From Xanthomonas sp. 3793 (GTDB lineage: Bacteria > Pseudomonadota > Gammaproteobacteria > Xanthomonadales > Xanthomonadaceae), in NCBI RefSeq assembly GCF_024806835.1, contig NZ_JANTYU010000001.1:1364001-1428000 (forward strand): DNA of 64,000 nt, given 5' to 3'. Both the position numbers and the translations under genes were made by a program. The notes under the pieces were generated by a model. That model ran no database searches. It was not told where the DNA came from and saw only the letters and a program-made list of their open reading frames with translations. Below, in pieces: positions 54,679 to 64,000 of the stretch (positions are counted from its first letter, which is position 1; every line of letters starts with the position of its first letter).

Positions 54679-56457
54679 ATGACCGAGCCAAACCTGGATC
54701 TGGGCGTCATCGGCAATTGCAGCTTTGGCGCACTGGTCGATCGACAGGCACGCGTAGTGTGGAGCTGTCTGCCCGCCTTCGACGGCGACCCGGCTTTTTG
54801 CAGCCTGCTATCGCCCAAGACCGAAGGCGGCGACTTTGCCGTCGAGCTGGAAGACTTCGTCAGCAGCGAGCAGCATTACCTGCCCAACACGGCCGTGCTG
54901 CGCACCGTATTGCGCGATAGCCACGGCGGCGAGGTGGAAGTCATCGACTTCGCACCGCGCTGGCGCAATAACGGCCGCTTTTATCGGCCTGTCAGCATCA
55001 TCCGCCAGATCCGCCCGCTCGCCGGCAACCCGCGCATCATCGTGCGTGCGCGCCCGCTGGCCGACTGGGGTGGCCGCACCCCCGATACCACCTGGGGCAG
55101 CAACCATATCCGCTGGGTGTTGCCGGAATTCACCTTGCGCCTGACCACCGACGTGCCGGTGCGCTTCGTGCGCGACGGCTTGCCGTTCGTGCTCAGCCAT
55201 CCGGTGAGCCTGGTGCTGGGCGTGGACGAATCGCTGACCCGCTCGCTCACCGGCTATGTGCAGGAAGCGCAGGAACGCACCGAGGAATATTGGCGCGAGT
55301 GGGTGCGTTATCTGTCCATTCCGCTCGACTGGCAGGAGGCGGTGATCCGCAGCGCGATCACGCTCAAGCTGTGCCAGTACGAAGACAGCGGCGCCATCAT
55401 CGCCGCGATGACCACCTCGATTCCGGAAGCGCCCAATACCCCGCGCAACTGGGACTACCGCTACTGCTGGCTGCGCGACGCCGCCTTCGTGGTGCGCGCG
55501 CTCAACCGGCTTGGCGCCACCCGCACGATGGAGCAGTTCATCGGCTACATCTTCAACATCGCCACCAGCGACGGCACCCTGCAGCCGCTGTACGGCATCG
55601 GCTTCGAGTCGCAGCTGGAAGAGCATGAAGTCGACACGATGGAAGGCTACCGCGGCATGGGTCCGGTGCGGCGCGGCAATCTGGCGTGGATTCAAAAACA
55701 GCACGATGTCTATGGCAGCGTCGTGCTGGCCTCGACGCAACTGTTCTTCGACCTGCGCCTGAAGGATCAGGGCGACGCCGATACGTTCCGCCGTCTCGAA
55801 CCGCTGGGCGAGCGCGCTTACGCGCTGCACAACGTGCCCGACGCCGGCCTGTGGGAGTTCCGCGGCCGCGCCGAGGTGCACACCTATACCGCCGCAATGT
55901 GCTGGGCCGCCTGCGATCGCCTGTCCAAGATCGCCGATCGCCTGGCATTGCCCGAGCGCAGCGTGTATTGGCGACAGCGCGCCGACAGCATCCGCGAGCG
56001 CGTCCTGCACGAAGCCTGGAGCGAAGAACGCGGCTACTTCACCGACACGCTCGGCGGCCACCGTCTGGATGCGTCGCTGCTCTTGCTGGCCGACATCGGC
56101 ATCGTGGATGCCGACGACAGCCGGTTCGTACGCACGGTCGAGGCAGTCGGCCGCGTGCTCAAGCATGGCGATGCACTGTATCGCTACATCGCGCCTGACG
56201 ACTTCGGCGAGCCGGAAACCAGCTTCACCATCTGCACGTTCTGGTACATCGACGCGCTGGCCGCCATCGGCCGCAAGGACGAAGCGCGGGAATTGTTCGA
56301 GCGCATCCTGGCGCGTCGCAATCACCTGGGCTTGCTCTCGGAAGACCTATCGTTCGAAGACGGCGAAGCCTGGGGGAATTTCCCGCAGACCTATTCGCAC
56401 GTCGGTTTGATCATCGCAGCGATGCGCTTGTCGCGGAGCTGGCAGGAGGCGTCATGA
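54679..56457 (+). CDS. Glycoside hydrolase family 15 (glucoamylase/trehalase-like)
   Basis: This 592-residue cytoplasmic GH15 protein has an N-terminal beta-sandwich domain (about 1-220) and an (alpha/alpha)6 barrel. Conserved blocks are PNTPRNWDYRYCWLRDAAF (about 254-272), DTMEGYRGMGPVRRGN, GLWEFRGRAEVHTYTAAMCWAA and a C-terminal EDGEAWGNFPQTYSHVGLI. GLWEF is at the place of the general-acid glutamate region, and the C-terminal EAWGN...YSH block is usual in the family. Some bacterial GH15 enzymes of this type are trehalases, and its place between otsB and otsA makes trehalose or a related glucoside a plausible substrate. It ends with an ATGA overlap on otsA. Confidence 0.88.
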   Translation: MTEPNLDLGVIGNCSFGALVDRQARVVWSCLPAFDGDPAFCSLLSPKTEGGDFAVELEDFVSSEQHYLPNTAVLRTVLRDSHGGEVEVIDFAPRWRNNGRFYRPVSIIRQIRPLAGNPRIIVRARPLADWGGRTPDTTWGSNHIRWVLPEFTLRLTTDVPVRFVRDGLPFVLSHPVSLVLGVDESLTRSLTGYVQEAQERTEEYWREWVRYLSIPLDWQEAVIRSAITLKLCQYEDSGAIIAAMTTSIPEAPNTPRNWDYRYCWLRDAAFVVRALNRLGATRTMEQFIGYIFNIATSDGTLQPLYGIGFESQLEEHEVDTMEGYRGMGPVRRGNLAWIQKQHDVYGSVVLASTQLFFDLRLKDQGDADTFRRLEPLGERAYALHNVPDAGLWEFRGRAEVHTYTAAMCWAACDRLSKIADRLALPERSVYWRQRADSIRERVLHEAWSEERGYFTDTLGGHRLDASLLLLADIGIVDADDSRFVRTVEAVGRVLKHGDALYRYIAPDDFGEPETSFTICTFWYIDALAAIGRKDEARELFERILARRNHLGLLSEDLSFEDGEAWGNFPQTYSHVGLIIAAMRLSRSWQEAS

Positions 56458-57821
56458 GTCGTTTGGTGGTGGTATCCAATCGTGTTGCAGTGCCCGGCGA
56501 AACCCGGGCCGGCGGCCTGGCGGTCGGGTTGCTGGCGGCGCTCAAGGAGCGCGGCGGCATGTGGTTCGGCTGGAGCGGAAAGACCGCGCGCGGCGAGAGC
56601 GGCGGCATGCACGAGCAGACCGAAGGCGACATCACCTTCGTCACCATGGACCTCAACAAGCGCGATATCGATTCGTACTACAACGGCTTCGCCAATCGCA
56701 CGTTGTGGCCGTTGCTGCACTTCCGCCTGGACCTGGTCGATTACGACCGCGCCAAGCGCGAAGGCTATCTGCGCGTCAATCGCCTGTTCGCGGAAAAGCT
56801 CGCACCGTTGCTGAAAGACAGCGACACCTTGTGGATCCACGATTACCACATGATCCCGCTGGGCGCGATGCTGCGCGAGCTGGGGGTGGGCTGCAAGATG
56901 GGCTTCTTTCTGCACGTGCCGATGCCCTCGGCCGATCTGGTGCAGGCAATGCCCGATCACGCGCGCCTGTTCAGTACCTTCTACGCCTACGATCTGGTGG
57001 GCTTCCAGACCCAACGCGACGCCGAACGTTTCAAGGCATATGTGCGCCTGTTCGGTGGCGGCCGCATTCTCGAAGGCGATCTGGTCGAAGGTCCGGGCGG
57101 GCGGCGCTTCACGGCTTCCTCGTTCCCCATCGGCATCGACACCGATCTGATTGCCAACCAGGCAAAGGCGTCTGTCAGCAAGCAGGCGGTACGCGATCTG
57201 CGCGAGAGTCTGCGCGGGCGGCAGCTGGCGATCGGTGTGGACCGTCTGGATTATTCCAAGGGCCTGCCGGAACGTTTCCAGGGGTTCGAGCGCTATCTGG
57301 AGCGTTACCCGGATCAATCCGGCAGCCTCACCTATCTGCAGATCGCCCCGGTATCGCGCGGCGATGTCACCGAATACCGTCAATTGCGCGGGCAGCTGGA
57401 GCAGATCGCCGGCCATATCAATGGTGGGCATGCGGGGCCGGACTGGACGCCGTTGCGCTATGTCAACCAGAACTTCAGCCACGCAACCTTGACCGGTTTC
57501 TATCGCGCTGCATCGGTGGGCCTGGTGACGCCGCTGCGCGATGGCATGAACCTGGTCGCCAAGGAATTCGTCGCCGCGCAGGACCCTGAAAATCCGGGAG
57601 TACTGGTGCTTTCATTGCTGGCCGGCGCGGCCGACGAAATGAAGGAGGCGCTGCTGGTCAATCCGCATGATCTGGACGGCGTGGCCGATGCAATCGCAAC
57701 GGCAGCGAGCATGCCGCTGGCAACGCGCATTGAGCGGTGGCGGGCAATGATGGATCACCTGCGCAAGAACAACGTCAATCACTGGCGCCAGCGCTATCTG
57801 CAGGCACTTGCAGACGTCTGA
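56454..57821 (+). CDS. otsA: Trehalose-6-phosphate synthase
   Basis: OtsA (GT20) joins UDP-glucose and glucose 6-phosphate. The 455-residue protein shows SNRVAVP and the glycine-rich GGLAVGL loop near the N-terminus, [27 protein letters not shown] (about 126-141), FFLHVPMPS, the [13 protein letters not shown] phosphate-binding block (about 262-274) and the acidic [14 protein letters not shown] block that contacts the sugar nucleotide (about 363-376). It is slightly shorter than E. coli OtsA (474). It overlaps the GH15 gene by 4 nt, so the cluster is probably one transcript. Confidence 0.96.
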   Translation: MSRLVVVSNRVAVPGETRAGGLAVGLLAALKERGGMWFGWSGKTARGESGGMHEQTEGDITFVTMDLNKRDIDSYYNGFANRTLWPLLHFRLDLVDYDRAKREGYLRVNRLFAEKLAPLLKDSDTLWIHDYHMIPLGAMLRELGVGCKMGFFLHVPMPSADLVQAMPDHARLFSTFYAYDLVGFQTQRDAERFKAYVRLFGGGRILEGDLVEGPGGRRFTASSFPIGIDTDLIANQAKASVSKQAVRDLRESLRGRQLAIGVDRLDYSKGLPERFQGFERYLERYPDQSGSLTYLQIAPVSRGDVTEYRQLRGQLEQIAGHINGGHAGPDWTPLRYVNQNFSHATLTGFYRAASVGLVTPLRDGMNLVAKEFVAAQDPENPGVLVLSLLAGAADEMKEALLVNPHDLDGVADAIATAASMPLATRIERWRAMMDHLRKNNVNHWRQRYLQALADV

Positions 57822-57825
57822 TCCT

Positions 57826-57990
57826 GCTCCGGTTCGGAGAAGGCGCCCGAACTCGCTGCAAGCTTTTCCTTCTCCTTCCCAACGAACAAGCCTTTCTTTC
57901 TCCCTCCGAAAGAAGATGCCCAAGCGGGCCGCGAGCTTTTCCTTCTCCCTCCGGGAGAAGGTGCCCGAAGGGCGGATGAGGGTACGGCTG
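57826..57990. repeat. Intergenic repeat cluster ('ccttctccc/gggagaagg' family)
   Basis: Three degenerate modules follow otsA, each with ccttctcc...ggagaagg-type palindromes and a gtgcccgaagggcggatgagg-like tail. The last and best module is at about 57942-57978. They match the modules at 32590-32800 in the opposite orientation. The rest of the gap to 58417 holds no gene and must include the gcd promoter. Confidence 0.65.
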
Positions 57991-58417
57991 CCAGCGCTTT
58001 CCAACAGGTGCCTGCACGTGGCTGCGGTGCTCGGCTTGCTGTAAGGCAAATGAGCGAGACCAAGGCAAGCGCCAAGCGAAGCAAGGCACACAGCAATTCG
58101 ACAGCGACAGCGATTCTTGCCTGCACACCCTTCAGCTGTCATCGCGCATCAGCTCACGTGCCATCGCCCTTCACCGCGCTGCTCGACTTCTCCGTAGATT
58201 CGGCGCATCCGAGCGGCAGGTTGGAACGGTGGTTCCTATTCCGTCACGGACAGGCGGTGCTCAGAGGTCTAAAATATTCGCATGATTAGCGCTGAGGACC
58301 CTGGGAGGGGCTGCGCGTTCATATCCAAGGTCGCCGGCAGCCTGTGCCAACGGGCGACCTCTCTCCCTCCACGACTTGTCGCCCATGGCGGCCCCAAGTC
58401 CTTCCTGATATCTCAAA

Positions 58418-60895
58418 ATGACTGATCAATCCTCAAAACGTGGGCTAGGCACCTGGTTGCTGGTGGCCTATGCAGCGGTGATCGCCGTGCTCGGCGCGGT
58501 GCTCGCCTATGAAGGCGGCCGCCTGGTGGCCGTTGGTGGTTCCTGGTACTACCTGCTCGCAGGTATCGCGCTGCTGCTTGCCGGCGTGTTGCTGGCGCTG
58601 GGCAAGCGTGCCGGCCTGTGGCTGTTTGGCGCCACGCTGGCCGCCACGATCGCCTGGGCACTGTGGGAAGTGGGCCTGGATGGCTGGGGCCTGGTCCCGC
58701 GTCTGGCCTGGATCTCCGTGTTGGGCCTGGTGCTGCTGCCGTTCTGGGGCGTGGCGCGTCGGCGCATGCAGCCGCTGTCCGGCGCCGGCTATGTCGTGGT
58801 GACCGGCGTGCTGCCGATCCTGGGCGCCGCCCTGATCCTGTGGCCGCTGTTTGTGCCGCGCAACGTGGAACTGGCCGATGCATCCACGCAGCCGGCCGCC
58901 AACGCTGCCGCCTTCAGCCGCGCCACTGTGCCCAGCCCTGACGGCAACGTCGCTGCCAATCACGACGCCAGCAACTGGACCGCCTATGCCGGCTCCAACC
59001 TGTCCAACCACTACACGCCCGGTGCGCAGATCACCCCGGACAACGTCAAGAACCTCAAGGTGGCCTGGGAATTCCATACCGGCGATCTGAAACCGGCCGG
59101 CTCCAAGCTGGGCTACGCCTTCCAGAACACCCCGCTCAAGGTCGGCGAGCTGCTCTACATCTGCACGCCTACCCAGAAGGTGATCGCGGTGGAAGCGGCC
59201 AACGGCAAGGAGCGCTGGCGCTTCGACCCGCAGACCAACCCGAAGGCGATGGCCGGCGTTGCCGCCACCACCTGCCGCGGCGTGTCGTACTACCAGGCGC
59301 CGGAAGGCACCGCCGAGTGCCCGACCCGAATCTTCTGGCCGATGGTCGACGGCCGCCTCGGCGCGCTGGACGCGCAGACCGGCAAGCTGTGCGCCAGCTT
59401 CGGCAATAACGGCTACGTGGACCTCAATGCCGGTACCGGCAACACCAAGCCGGGCTTCGTCGGCCCGACCTCGCCGCCGGTGGTGATGCGCGGCGTGGTG
59501 ATCCAGCCCACCGGCCAGGTCCGCGATGGCCAGGAAGGCGATGCGCCGTCCGGCGTGGTGCGCGGTTTCGATGCGCTCACCGGCCAGCTGCGTTGGGCCT
59601 GGGACCTGGGCAACCCGGCGATCACCGCCGAGCCGCCGGCCGGGCAGACCTATACCCGTTCGACCCCGAACGTGTGGTCGCTGATGGCTGCAGACGATGA
59701 GCTGGGGCTGGTCTATCTGCCCACCGGCAATGCCTCGGGCGACTTCTTCGGCAAGGGCCGCACCCCGCAGGATGAGGAATACACCGCAGCGCTGGTCGCC
59801 GTGGATGCGGCCACCGGCAAGGAGCGTTGGCACTTCCGCACCGTCAACCACGACCTGTGGGATTACGACATCGGCCCGCAGCCGAACCTGGTCGATTGGC
59901 CGGTGGCTGGTGGCGGCACGCGTCCTGCGGTGATCCAGGCCACCAAGTCCGGCCAGGTGTTCGTGCTGGATCGCGCCACTGGCGCACCGCTGATGCCGGT
60001 CAAGCAGATCGCCGTGCCGCAGGGCACCGATCATGGCGACTGGACCGCTGCCACCCAGCCGATCTCGCCGGGCATGCCCAATACCGTGGGCGCACCGAGC
60101 CGCGAATACGAGACCATCATCGAATCCGATGCCTGGGGCATGACCCCGTTCGACCAGCTGGCCTGCCGCATCCAGTTCAAGCAGCTGCGCTACGAAGGCA
60201 TGTTCACCCCGCCGACCCTGCAAGGCTCGCTGGCCTTCACCGGCAACCACGGCGGCATCAACTGGGGCGGCGTCTCTGTCGATCTGCAGCGCGGCATCAT
60301 GGTGATGAACAGCAATCGCCTGCCCTACACCCTGCAGGTCTATACCCGCGAAAAGATGAATGAGCTGGGCGTGGTGTCGGTGTTCGACGGCAAGAGCAAG
60401 ACGCCCGGCTACATGGCGCAGAAGGGCCTGGCCTACGGCGCCCGCAAGGAGCCGTGGATGTCGCCGCTCAACACGCCGTGCGTGGCACCGCCGTGGGGCT
60501 ACATCTCCGGCGTGGACCTGCGCACCCAGCAGGTACTCTGGCGCCGTCCGCTGGGCACCGGCTACGACCAGGGCCCGATGGGTATCCCGTCCAAGACCAA
60601 GTTCGAGATCGGCACGCCCAACAACAGCGGCTCGCTGGCCACCGCCGGCGGCGTGACCTTCATCGGCGCGACCCTGGACGACTTCATGCGCGGCTTCGAC
60701 ACCCGCACCGGCAAGCAGGTCTGGGAGACCCGCGTGCCGGCCGGCCCGCAGGCCGCCCCGCTGAGCTACACCATCGACGGCAAGCAGTACATCGTGGCCG
60801 CCGTGGGCGGACACGACCGCATGGAAACCAAGTCGGGCGACAGCGTGATCGCCTGGGCACTGCCGGACGATGCGCAGGCCACGCCGGCGAAGTAA
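58418..60895 (+). CDS. gcd: Membrane-bound PQQ-dependent glucose/quinate dehydrogenase
   Basis: This 825-residue periplasmic-facing quinoprotein dehydrogenase oxidises glucose (or quinate/shikimate) and passes electrons to ubiquinone. The first about 140 residues hold five membrane helices, as in E. coli Gcd (796 residues). The rest is the eight-bladed PQQ propeller, starting at NWTAYAGSNLSNHYTPG, with blocks LYICTPTQKVIAVEAANGKERW, the active-site HDLWDYDIGPQPNLVDWP (catalytic Asp region), TGNHGGINWGG and SGVDLRTQQVLWRRPLG. No PQQ biosynthesis genes are in the window. A strong terminator follows 31 bp after the stop. Confidence 0.95.
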   Translation: MTDQSSKRGLGTWLLVAYAAVIAVLGAVLAYEGGRLVAVGGSWYYLLAGIALLLAGVLLALGKRAGLWLFGATLAATIAWALWEVGLDGWGLVPRLAWISVLGLVLLPFWGVARRRMQPLSGAGYVVVTGVLPILGAALILWPLFVPRNVELADASTQPAANAAAFSRATVPSPDGNVAANHDASNWTAYAGSNLSNHYTPGAQITPDNVKNLKVAWEFHTGDLKPAGSKLGYAFQNTPLKVGELLYICTPTQKVIAVEAANGKERWRFDPQTNPKAMAGVAATTCRGVSYYQAPEGTAECPTRIFWPMVDGRLGALDAQTGKLCASFGNNGYVDLNAGTGNTKPGFVGPTSPPVVMRGVVIQPTGQVRDGQEGDAPSGVVRGFDALTGQLRWAWDLGNPAITAEPPAGQTYTRSTPNVWSLMAADDELGLVYLPTGNASGDFFGKGRTPQDEEYTAALVAVDAATGKERWHFRTVNHDLWDYDIGPQPNLVDWPVAGGGTRPAVIQATKSGQVFVLDRATGAPLMPVKQIAVPQGTDHGDWTAATQPISPGMPNTVGAPSREYETIIESDAWGMTPFDQLACRIQFKQLRYEGMFTPPTLQGSLAFTGNHGGINWGGVSVDLQRGIMVMNSNRLPYTLQVYTREKMNELGVVSVFDGKSKTPGYMAQKGLAYGARKEPWMSPLNTPCVAPPWGYISGVDLRTQQVLWRRPLGTGYDQGPMGIPSKTKFEIGTPNNSGSLATAGGVTFIGATLDDFMRGFDTRTGKQVWETRVPAGPQAAPLSYTIDGKQYIVAAVGGHDRMETKSGDSVIAWALPDDAQATPAK

Positions 60896-60926
60896 TCGCC
60901 GGCGCGCTCGCGCAGTGACACAACAG

Positions 60927-60957
60927 ACCGGCCGTCGCGAGACGGCCGGTTTTTTTT
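60927..60957 (+). terminator. Strong rho-independent terminator of gcd
   Basis: Arms accggccgtc (60927-60936) and gacggccggt (60941-60950) form a perfect 10-bp stem with a gcga tetraloop, followed by a run of eight T (60950-60957). Confidence 0.95.
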
Positions 60958-61623
60958 GTGGGCGCGGCCTGCCGATTGAGCAGAGTGACGCTGCGCGGCT
61001 GGGGTGGAGCCATGGCGTGCGGTCGGACTCCGTGGCTGCAGCAGCAGGTCTCAACTGCACATCGTTGCGCCCGCCGATGACAGCTGTGCCGGAACCGCGG
61101 CTTGACGGCCGGGGCATCTGCATCGCCCTGACCTCTCCTCGGATTGCCGTTTTTTCCGACGGTCCTGGATCACCGCGCGCGACGTTCTGCTGCTGCGATT
61201 TCCCGATGCCCAGGGCAACGTCATGGCGTCGCTGTGTACCGACGCTGACGTCAGCGCGGAACCTGGCGACCGGCAGACCTGCACAGCGAACCGGTCACCG
61301 CTACCAGGCCGCTGAGAGACAGGCCGCCCAGGTGCAGTCCATCGGAGTGCGGACTGCCTCAACCGCGGCGCCCGAAATTCACACGGAATTTACAAATACA
61401 GGTATCGATTTCGCACGCCGGCCGACCGCTGGGAGCTTGCACACGCTCACTGAAACCGCTTCCAAATCAACCACATCGGCTGTTTCCCGGCTCGGCGGCA
61501 CGCATTCCGACAAACGGTCCGTTCACACCATCATGATTCAGACCCAGCCGCCGATACCCCATTGCAGCCTACTCCTGCTGCACACCGTTCCCCCTTTCCC
61601 AGAACACACGTTGGACTCAGCCT
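60958..61623. other. Intergenic region before the chemoreceptor
   Basis: This 666-bp region has no gene I can support. One plus-strand frame (about 61160-61320) reads DVLLLRFPDAQGNVMASLCTD, which looks protein-like but has no start or family. The right part, from about 61380, is less G+C-rich and probably holds the promoter of the chemoreceptor; I could not recognise a sigma-28 sequence in it. Confidence 0.4.
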
Positions 61624-63492
61624 ATGTTGCCTTCACACGATGCCGCACCCGTTACCCGCCCAACAGCGGGCGCAAACGTTGCGCGTACGACTTGGACTGC
61701 ATGGATGCCCGCTGCCGCACACCTCGGGCTGCTGGCCTTGCTGACGTTCTACGCCGCCACGCTGATGCCCGGCGGCGTCGGTAGCGCCCTTGCGAAGCTG
61801 TTCCCGGCCCTGCTGGTGCTCGGCGCGGCCAGTGTCGGCCTGTGGTGGTGGGCGCGTCATCGCAACAGTGCGCAGCTGCAGCAGGCGATGAATGCGGTCG
61901 CTGCGCTGGGCGAAGGCCGCTTTGAGCGCCTGGACCTGCGCAACGTTTCCGGTGAACTCGCACCGCTGCTGAAGACCTTGCAGGCGAGCCAGGACAAGCT
62001 GGCCATCCGCATCGACGTGATGGAGCAAGGCCTGCGCCATGGGCAGTTCGTGATCAAGGCACTCGACGATCTGGACACCATGATCCGCATCGCCGACGAC
62101 GACGGCCAGGTGCTGTTCGCCAACCGCAAACTGCTGGCGATGCTCAAGCTGATCGAGCCGGATGTGCAGAGCTTCCGCCCCAGCTTCCATGCCGAAGGCT
62201 TCGTCGGCGGCAGCATCGGCGACATCTATCCGGACAGCCAGGCCGCCATCGACCGCATGCGCGCGTTGAATGCCTCCAAGGCCGTGCGCGCCCCGTTCTT
62301 CGGCCGCCAGATCGACTTCGTCTACAGCCCGATCATCGCCGCCGACGGCACCAAGCTGGGCACCATCGCGCAGTGGGTCGACGTCACCGCGCAGGTCAAC
62401 GCCGAGCAGGCGCTGATCCAGATCATCGACGCCGCATCGGCCGGAGATTTCAGCCGCCGCATGCAGCTCGACGGCATGGACGGCGTGCTGCTGTCGTTGG
62501 CACAAGGCATCAACCGCATCTACGACTCGGTGGAGACCCACCTTGCCGCACTGGCGCGCGTGATCGGCGCACTGGCCGAAGGCGACCTCACCCAGCGCGT
62601 GGACGGCGATGCGCACGGCATCTTTGCGCGTCTGCGCGACGACACCAACCAGACCGTGGACCGCCTGACCGAAATCATCGGCGGCATCCAGACCGCCTCC
62701 GACACCATTCGCCAGGCAGCAGTGGAAATCGCTGCCGGCAATACCGATCTGTCCGAGCGCACCGAGCAGCAGGCCGCCAACCTGGAAGAAACCGCAAGCT
62801 CGATGGAAGAACTCACCTCCACCGTGAAGCAGAACGCCGACAGCGCACTGCAGGCCAACCGTCTGGTGGTGGGCACCGGCGAAGTGGCGCAGAGCGGCGG
62901 CCAGGTCATGGACGACGTGGTCGCCACCATGAGCCAGATCAGCACCGCCTCGCGCAAGATCGGCGAGATCATCGGCGTCATCGACGGCATCGCCTTCCAG
63001 ACCAATATCCTGGCGCTCAACGCCGCGGTGGAAGCCGCGCGCGCCGGCGAACAGGGCCGCGGTTTTGCGGTGGTGGCCTCGGAGGTGCGCGCACTGGCGC
63101 GCCGCTCGGCCGACGCCGCCAAGGAGATCAAGACGCTGATCGCCGATTCGACCGACAAGGTGGAACTGGGCTCGGGGCTGGTGCACCGCGCCGGCGCGAC
63201 CATGCGCGAGATCGTCGGCTCGGTGAAGCATGTCACCGACATCATGAGCGAGATCACCTCGGCCAGCGCCGAGCAATCCAGCGGCATCGAACAGGTCAAT
63301 CGCACTGTCGCGCAGCTGGACGAGGTCACCCAGCGCAACGCCGCGCTGGTGGAAGAAGCCACCGCCGCCGCACGCAGCCTGGAAGAACAGGCGGTGGAAC
63401 TGGCCGATGCGGTATCGATCTTCCGCCTGCAGCCTGCGCACGGCGGCAACGCGAATGTCGTGCGCGCAAGTTTCAACAGCGCGGCGGCCTAA
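61624..63492 (+). CDS. Methyl-accepting chemotaxis protein with PAS domain
   Basis: This 622-residue chemoreceptor has two closely spaced N-terminal membrane helices (about 30-48 and 58-76) with almost no periplasmic loop, so sensing must be membrane- or cytoplasm-side. A PAS-like domain follows (about 130-265, [22 protein letters not shown]), then HAMP-like segments (about 270-365) and the MA signalling domain with the conserved hairpin tip [24 protein letters not shown] (split near residue 465) and methylation-type Gln/Glu helices. No C-terminal NWETF-like CheR-binding pentapeptide is present. It probably mediates energy or redox taxis. It is monocistronic in this window; tandem repeats follow it. 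Confidence 0.92.
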   Translation: MLPSHDAAPVTRPTAGANVARTTWTAWMPAAAHLGLLALLTFYAATLMPGGVGSALAKLFPALLVLGAASVGLWWWARHRNSAQLQQAMNAVAALGEGRFERLDLRNVSGELAPLLKTLQASQDKLAIRIDVMEQGLRHGQFVIKALDDLDTMIRIADDDGQVLFANRKLLAMLKLIEPDVQSFRPSFHAEGFVGGSIGDIYPDSQAAIDRMRALNASKAVRAPFFGRQIDFVYSPIIAADGTKLGTIAQWVDVTAQVNAEQALIQIIDAASAGDFSRRMQLDGMDGVLLSLAQGINRIYDSVETHLAALARVIGALAEGDLTQRVDGDAHGIFARLRDDTNQTVDRLTEIIGGIQTASDTIRQAAVEIAAGNTDLSERTEQQAANLEETASSMEELTSTVKQNADSALQANRLVVGTGEVAQSGGQVMDDVVATMSQISTASRKIGEIIGVIDGIAFQTNILALNAAVEAARAGEQGRGFAVVASEVRALARRSADAAKEIKTLIADSTDKVELGSGLVHRAGATMREIVGSVKHVTDIMSEITSASAEQSSGIEQVNRTVAQLDEVTQRNAALVEEATAAARSLEEQAVELADAVSIFRLQPAHGGNANVVRASFNSAAA

Positions 63493-63520
63493 GCCGCCAG
63501 CACAGCGCATCGCACAATCA

Positions 63521-64000
63521 CCGTAGGAGCGCCCTCGGGCGCGACCGAGCATTGCCGGTAACGCCACCTCGCGCCCAGGTGCGCTCCTACGCAGAGCAAG
63601 CGTGCCTGCCCGCCATGCTGATTTGAAACACGCCGCAGAACGACAAGCCGCACCGCAGGCCATCGCGCAAATCCCCGGATCACCGTAGGAGCGCACCCGG
63701 GCGCAACCAAGCATTGCCGGTAACGCCACCTCGCGCCCAGGTGCGCTCCTACGCGGAGCAAGCGTGCCTGCCCGCCATGCTTGATCCGAAACACGCCGCA
63801 GAACGACAAGCCGTACCGCAGGCCATCGCGCAAATCCCCGGACCACCGTAGGAGCGCACCCGGGCGCGACCAAGCATTGCCGGTAACGCCACCGCGCCCA
63901 GGTGCGCTCCTACGCGGATCAAGCGTGCCTGCCCGCCATGCTTGATCCGAAACACGCCGCAGAACGACAAGCCGCACCGCAGGCCATCGCGCAAATCCCC
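63521..64000. repeat. Tandem 163-bp repeat with internal hairpin, three units
   Basis: Three near-identical units start at ccgtagga: 63521-63682, 63683-63845 and 63846-64000 (cut by the window edge). Each contains an inverted repeat with arms such as gtaggagcgcac/gtgcgctcctac (63685-63696 with 63741-63752; 63848-63859 with 63902-63913), with a further gcgcga/tcgcgc pairing inside. The gtaggagcgc palindrome is of the REP type found between genes in related bacteria; tandem amplification of a longer unit is less usual. No gene lies here. Confidence 0.9.

Noticed and set aside
63521-64000. CRISPR-like array
   Set aside because: Units are about 163 bp and near identical throughout, with no unique spacers between short repeats.
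1-64000. tRNA or rRNA genes
   Set aside because: No cloverleaf-type or rRNA-like conserved sequence was recognised on either strand; a dedicated scan (tRNAscan-SE, Rfam) would be decisive.

Overview
The window is about 64 kb of high-G+C DNA from a gammaproteobacterium, almost certainly a Xanthomonas. Pointers to the genus are the vibrioferrin/xanthoferrin-type siderophore operon (xsuA-xssABCDE), four TonB-dependent receptors besides BtuB, an otsB-GH15-otsA trehalose cluster and families of short palindromic intergenic repeats. I see no rRNA, tRNA, CRISPR array or intact insertion sequence. One stretch (about 16.9-19.6 kb) is visibly lower in G+C than the rest.

Layout. 0-6.4 kb: a TonB-dependent receptor, a convergent cytochrome P450 and a YbaL-type K+/H+ antiporter. 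6.4-16.9 kb: a Fur-box-headed siderophore operon with an SbnG-like aldolase (possible citrate supply), receptor, ATP-grasp ligase, two NIS synthetases, an MFS exporter and a PLP decarboxylase; most junctions overlap. 16.9-20.6 kb: a scar zone with two convergent secreted-protein genes, then a decayed 3' end of a second, diverged cobS joined to a decayed 3' end of a second, diverged xssE. This order suggests a tandem duplication between diverged alleles followed by a deletion. 20.7-32.4 kb: a minus-strand cobalamin locus behind a B12 riboswitch (btuB, two tandem BtuM-like membrane proteins, cobO, cbiB, cobD, cbiP, cobU, cobT, cobC, cobS), ending in an AraC/GyrI regulator.

32.8-44.5 kb, minus strand: metY, clpB with a recognisable sigma-32 promoter, and a sulfonate/sulfone acquisition operon (TonB receptor, flavin-dependent monooxygenase, aldo-keto reductase, ssuA, ssuC, ssuB). 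44.7-51 kb: small housekeeping and hypothetical genes (GIY-YIG protein, GST, DUF3014 protein, NCS2 permease coupled to an LprI-like secreted protein, DUF3574 lipoprotein). 51-64 kb, plus strand: another TonB receptor, the trehalose cluster, membrane PQQ glucose dehydrogenase with a strong terminator, a PAS-containing chemoreceptor, and three tandem 163-bp hairpin repeats running to the window edge.

Taken together the window is rich in outer-membrane uptake matched to cytoplasmic use: iron(III)-siderophore, cobalamin and organosulfur each have a TonB receptor next to the matching pathway. The least explained parts are the allelic scar between xssE and cobS with its convergent secreted pair, the apparent frameshift at the start of the siderophore-operon aldolase, the hairpin between xsuA and xssA, and the palindrome upstream of the organosulfur operon.
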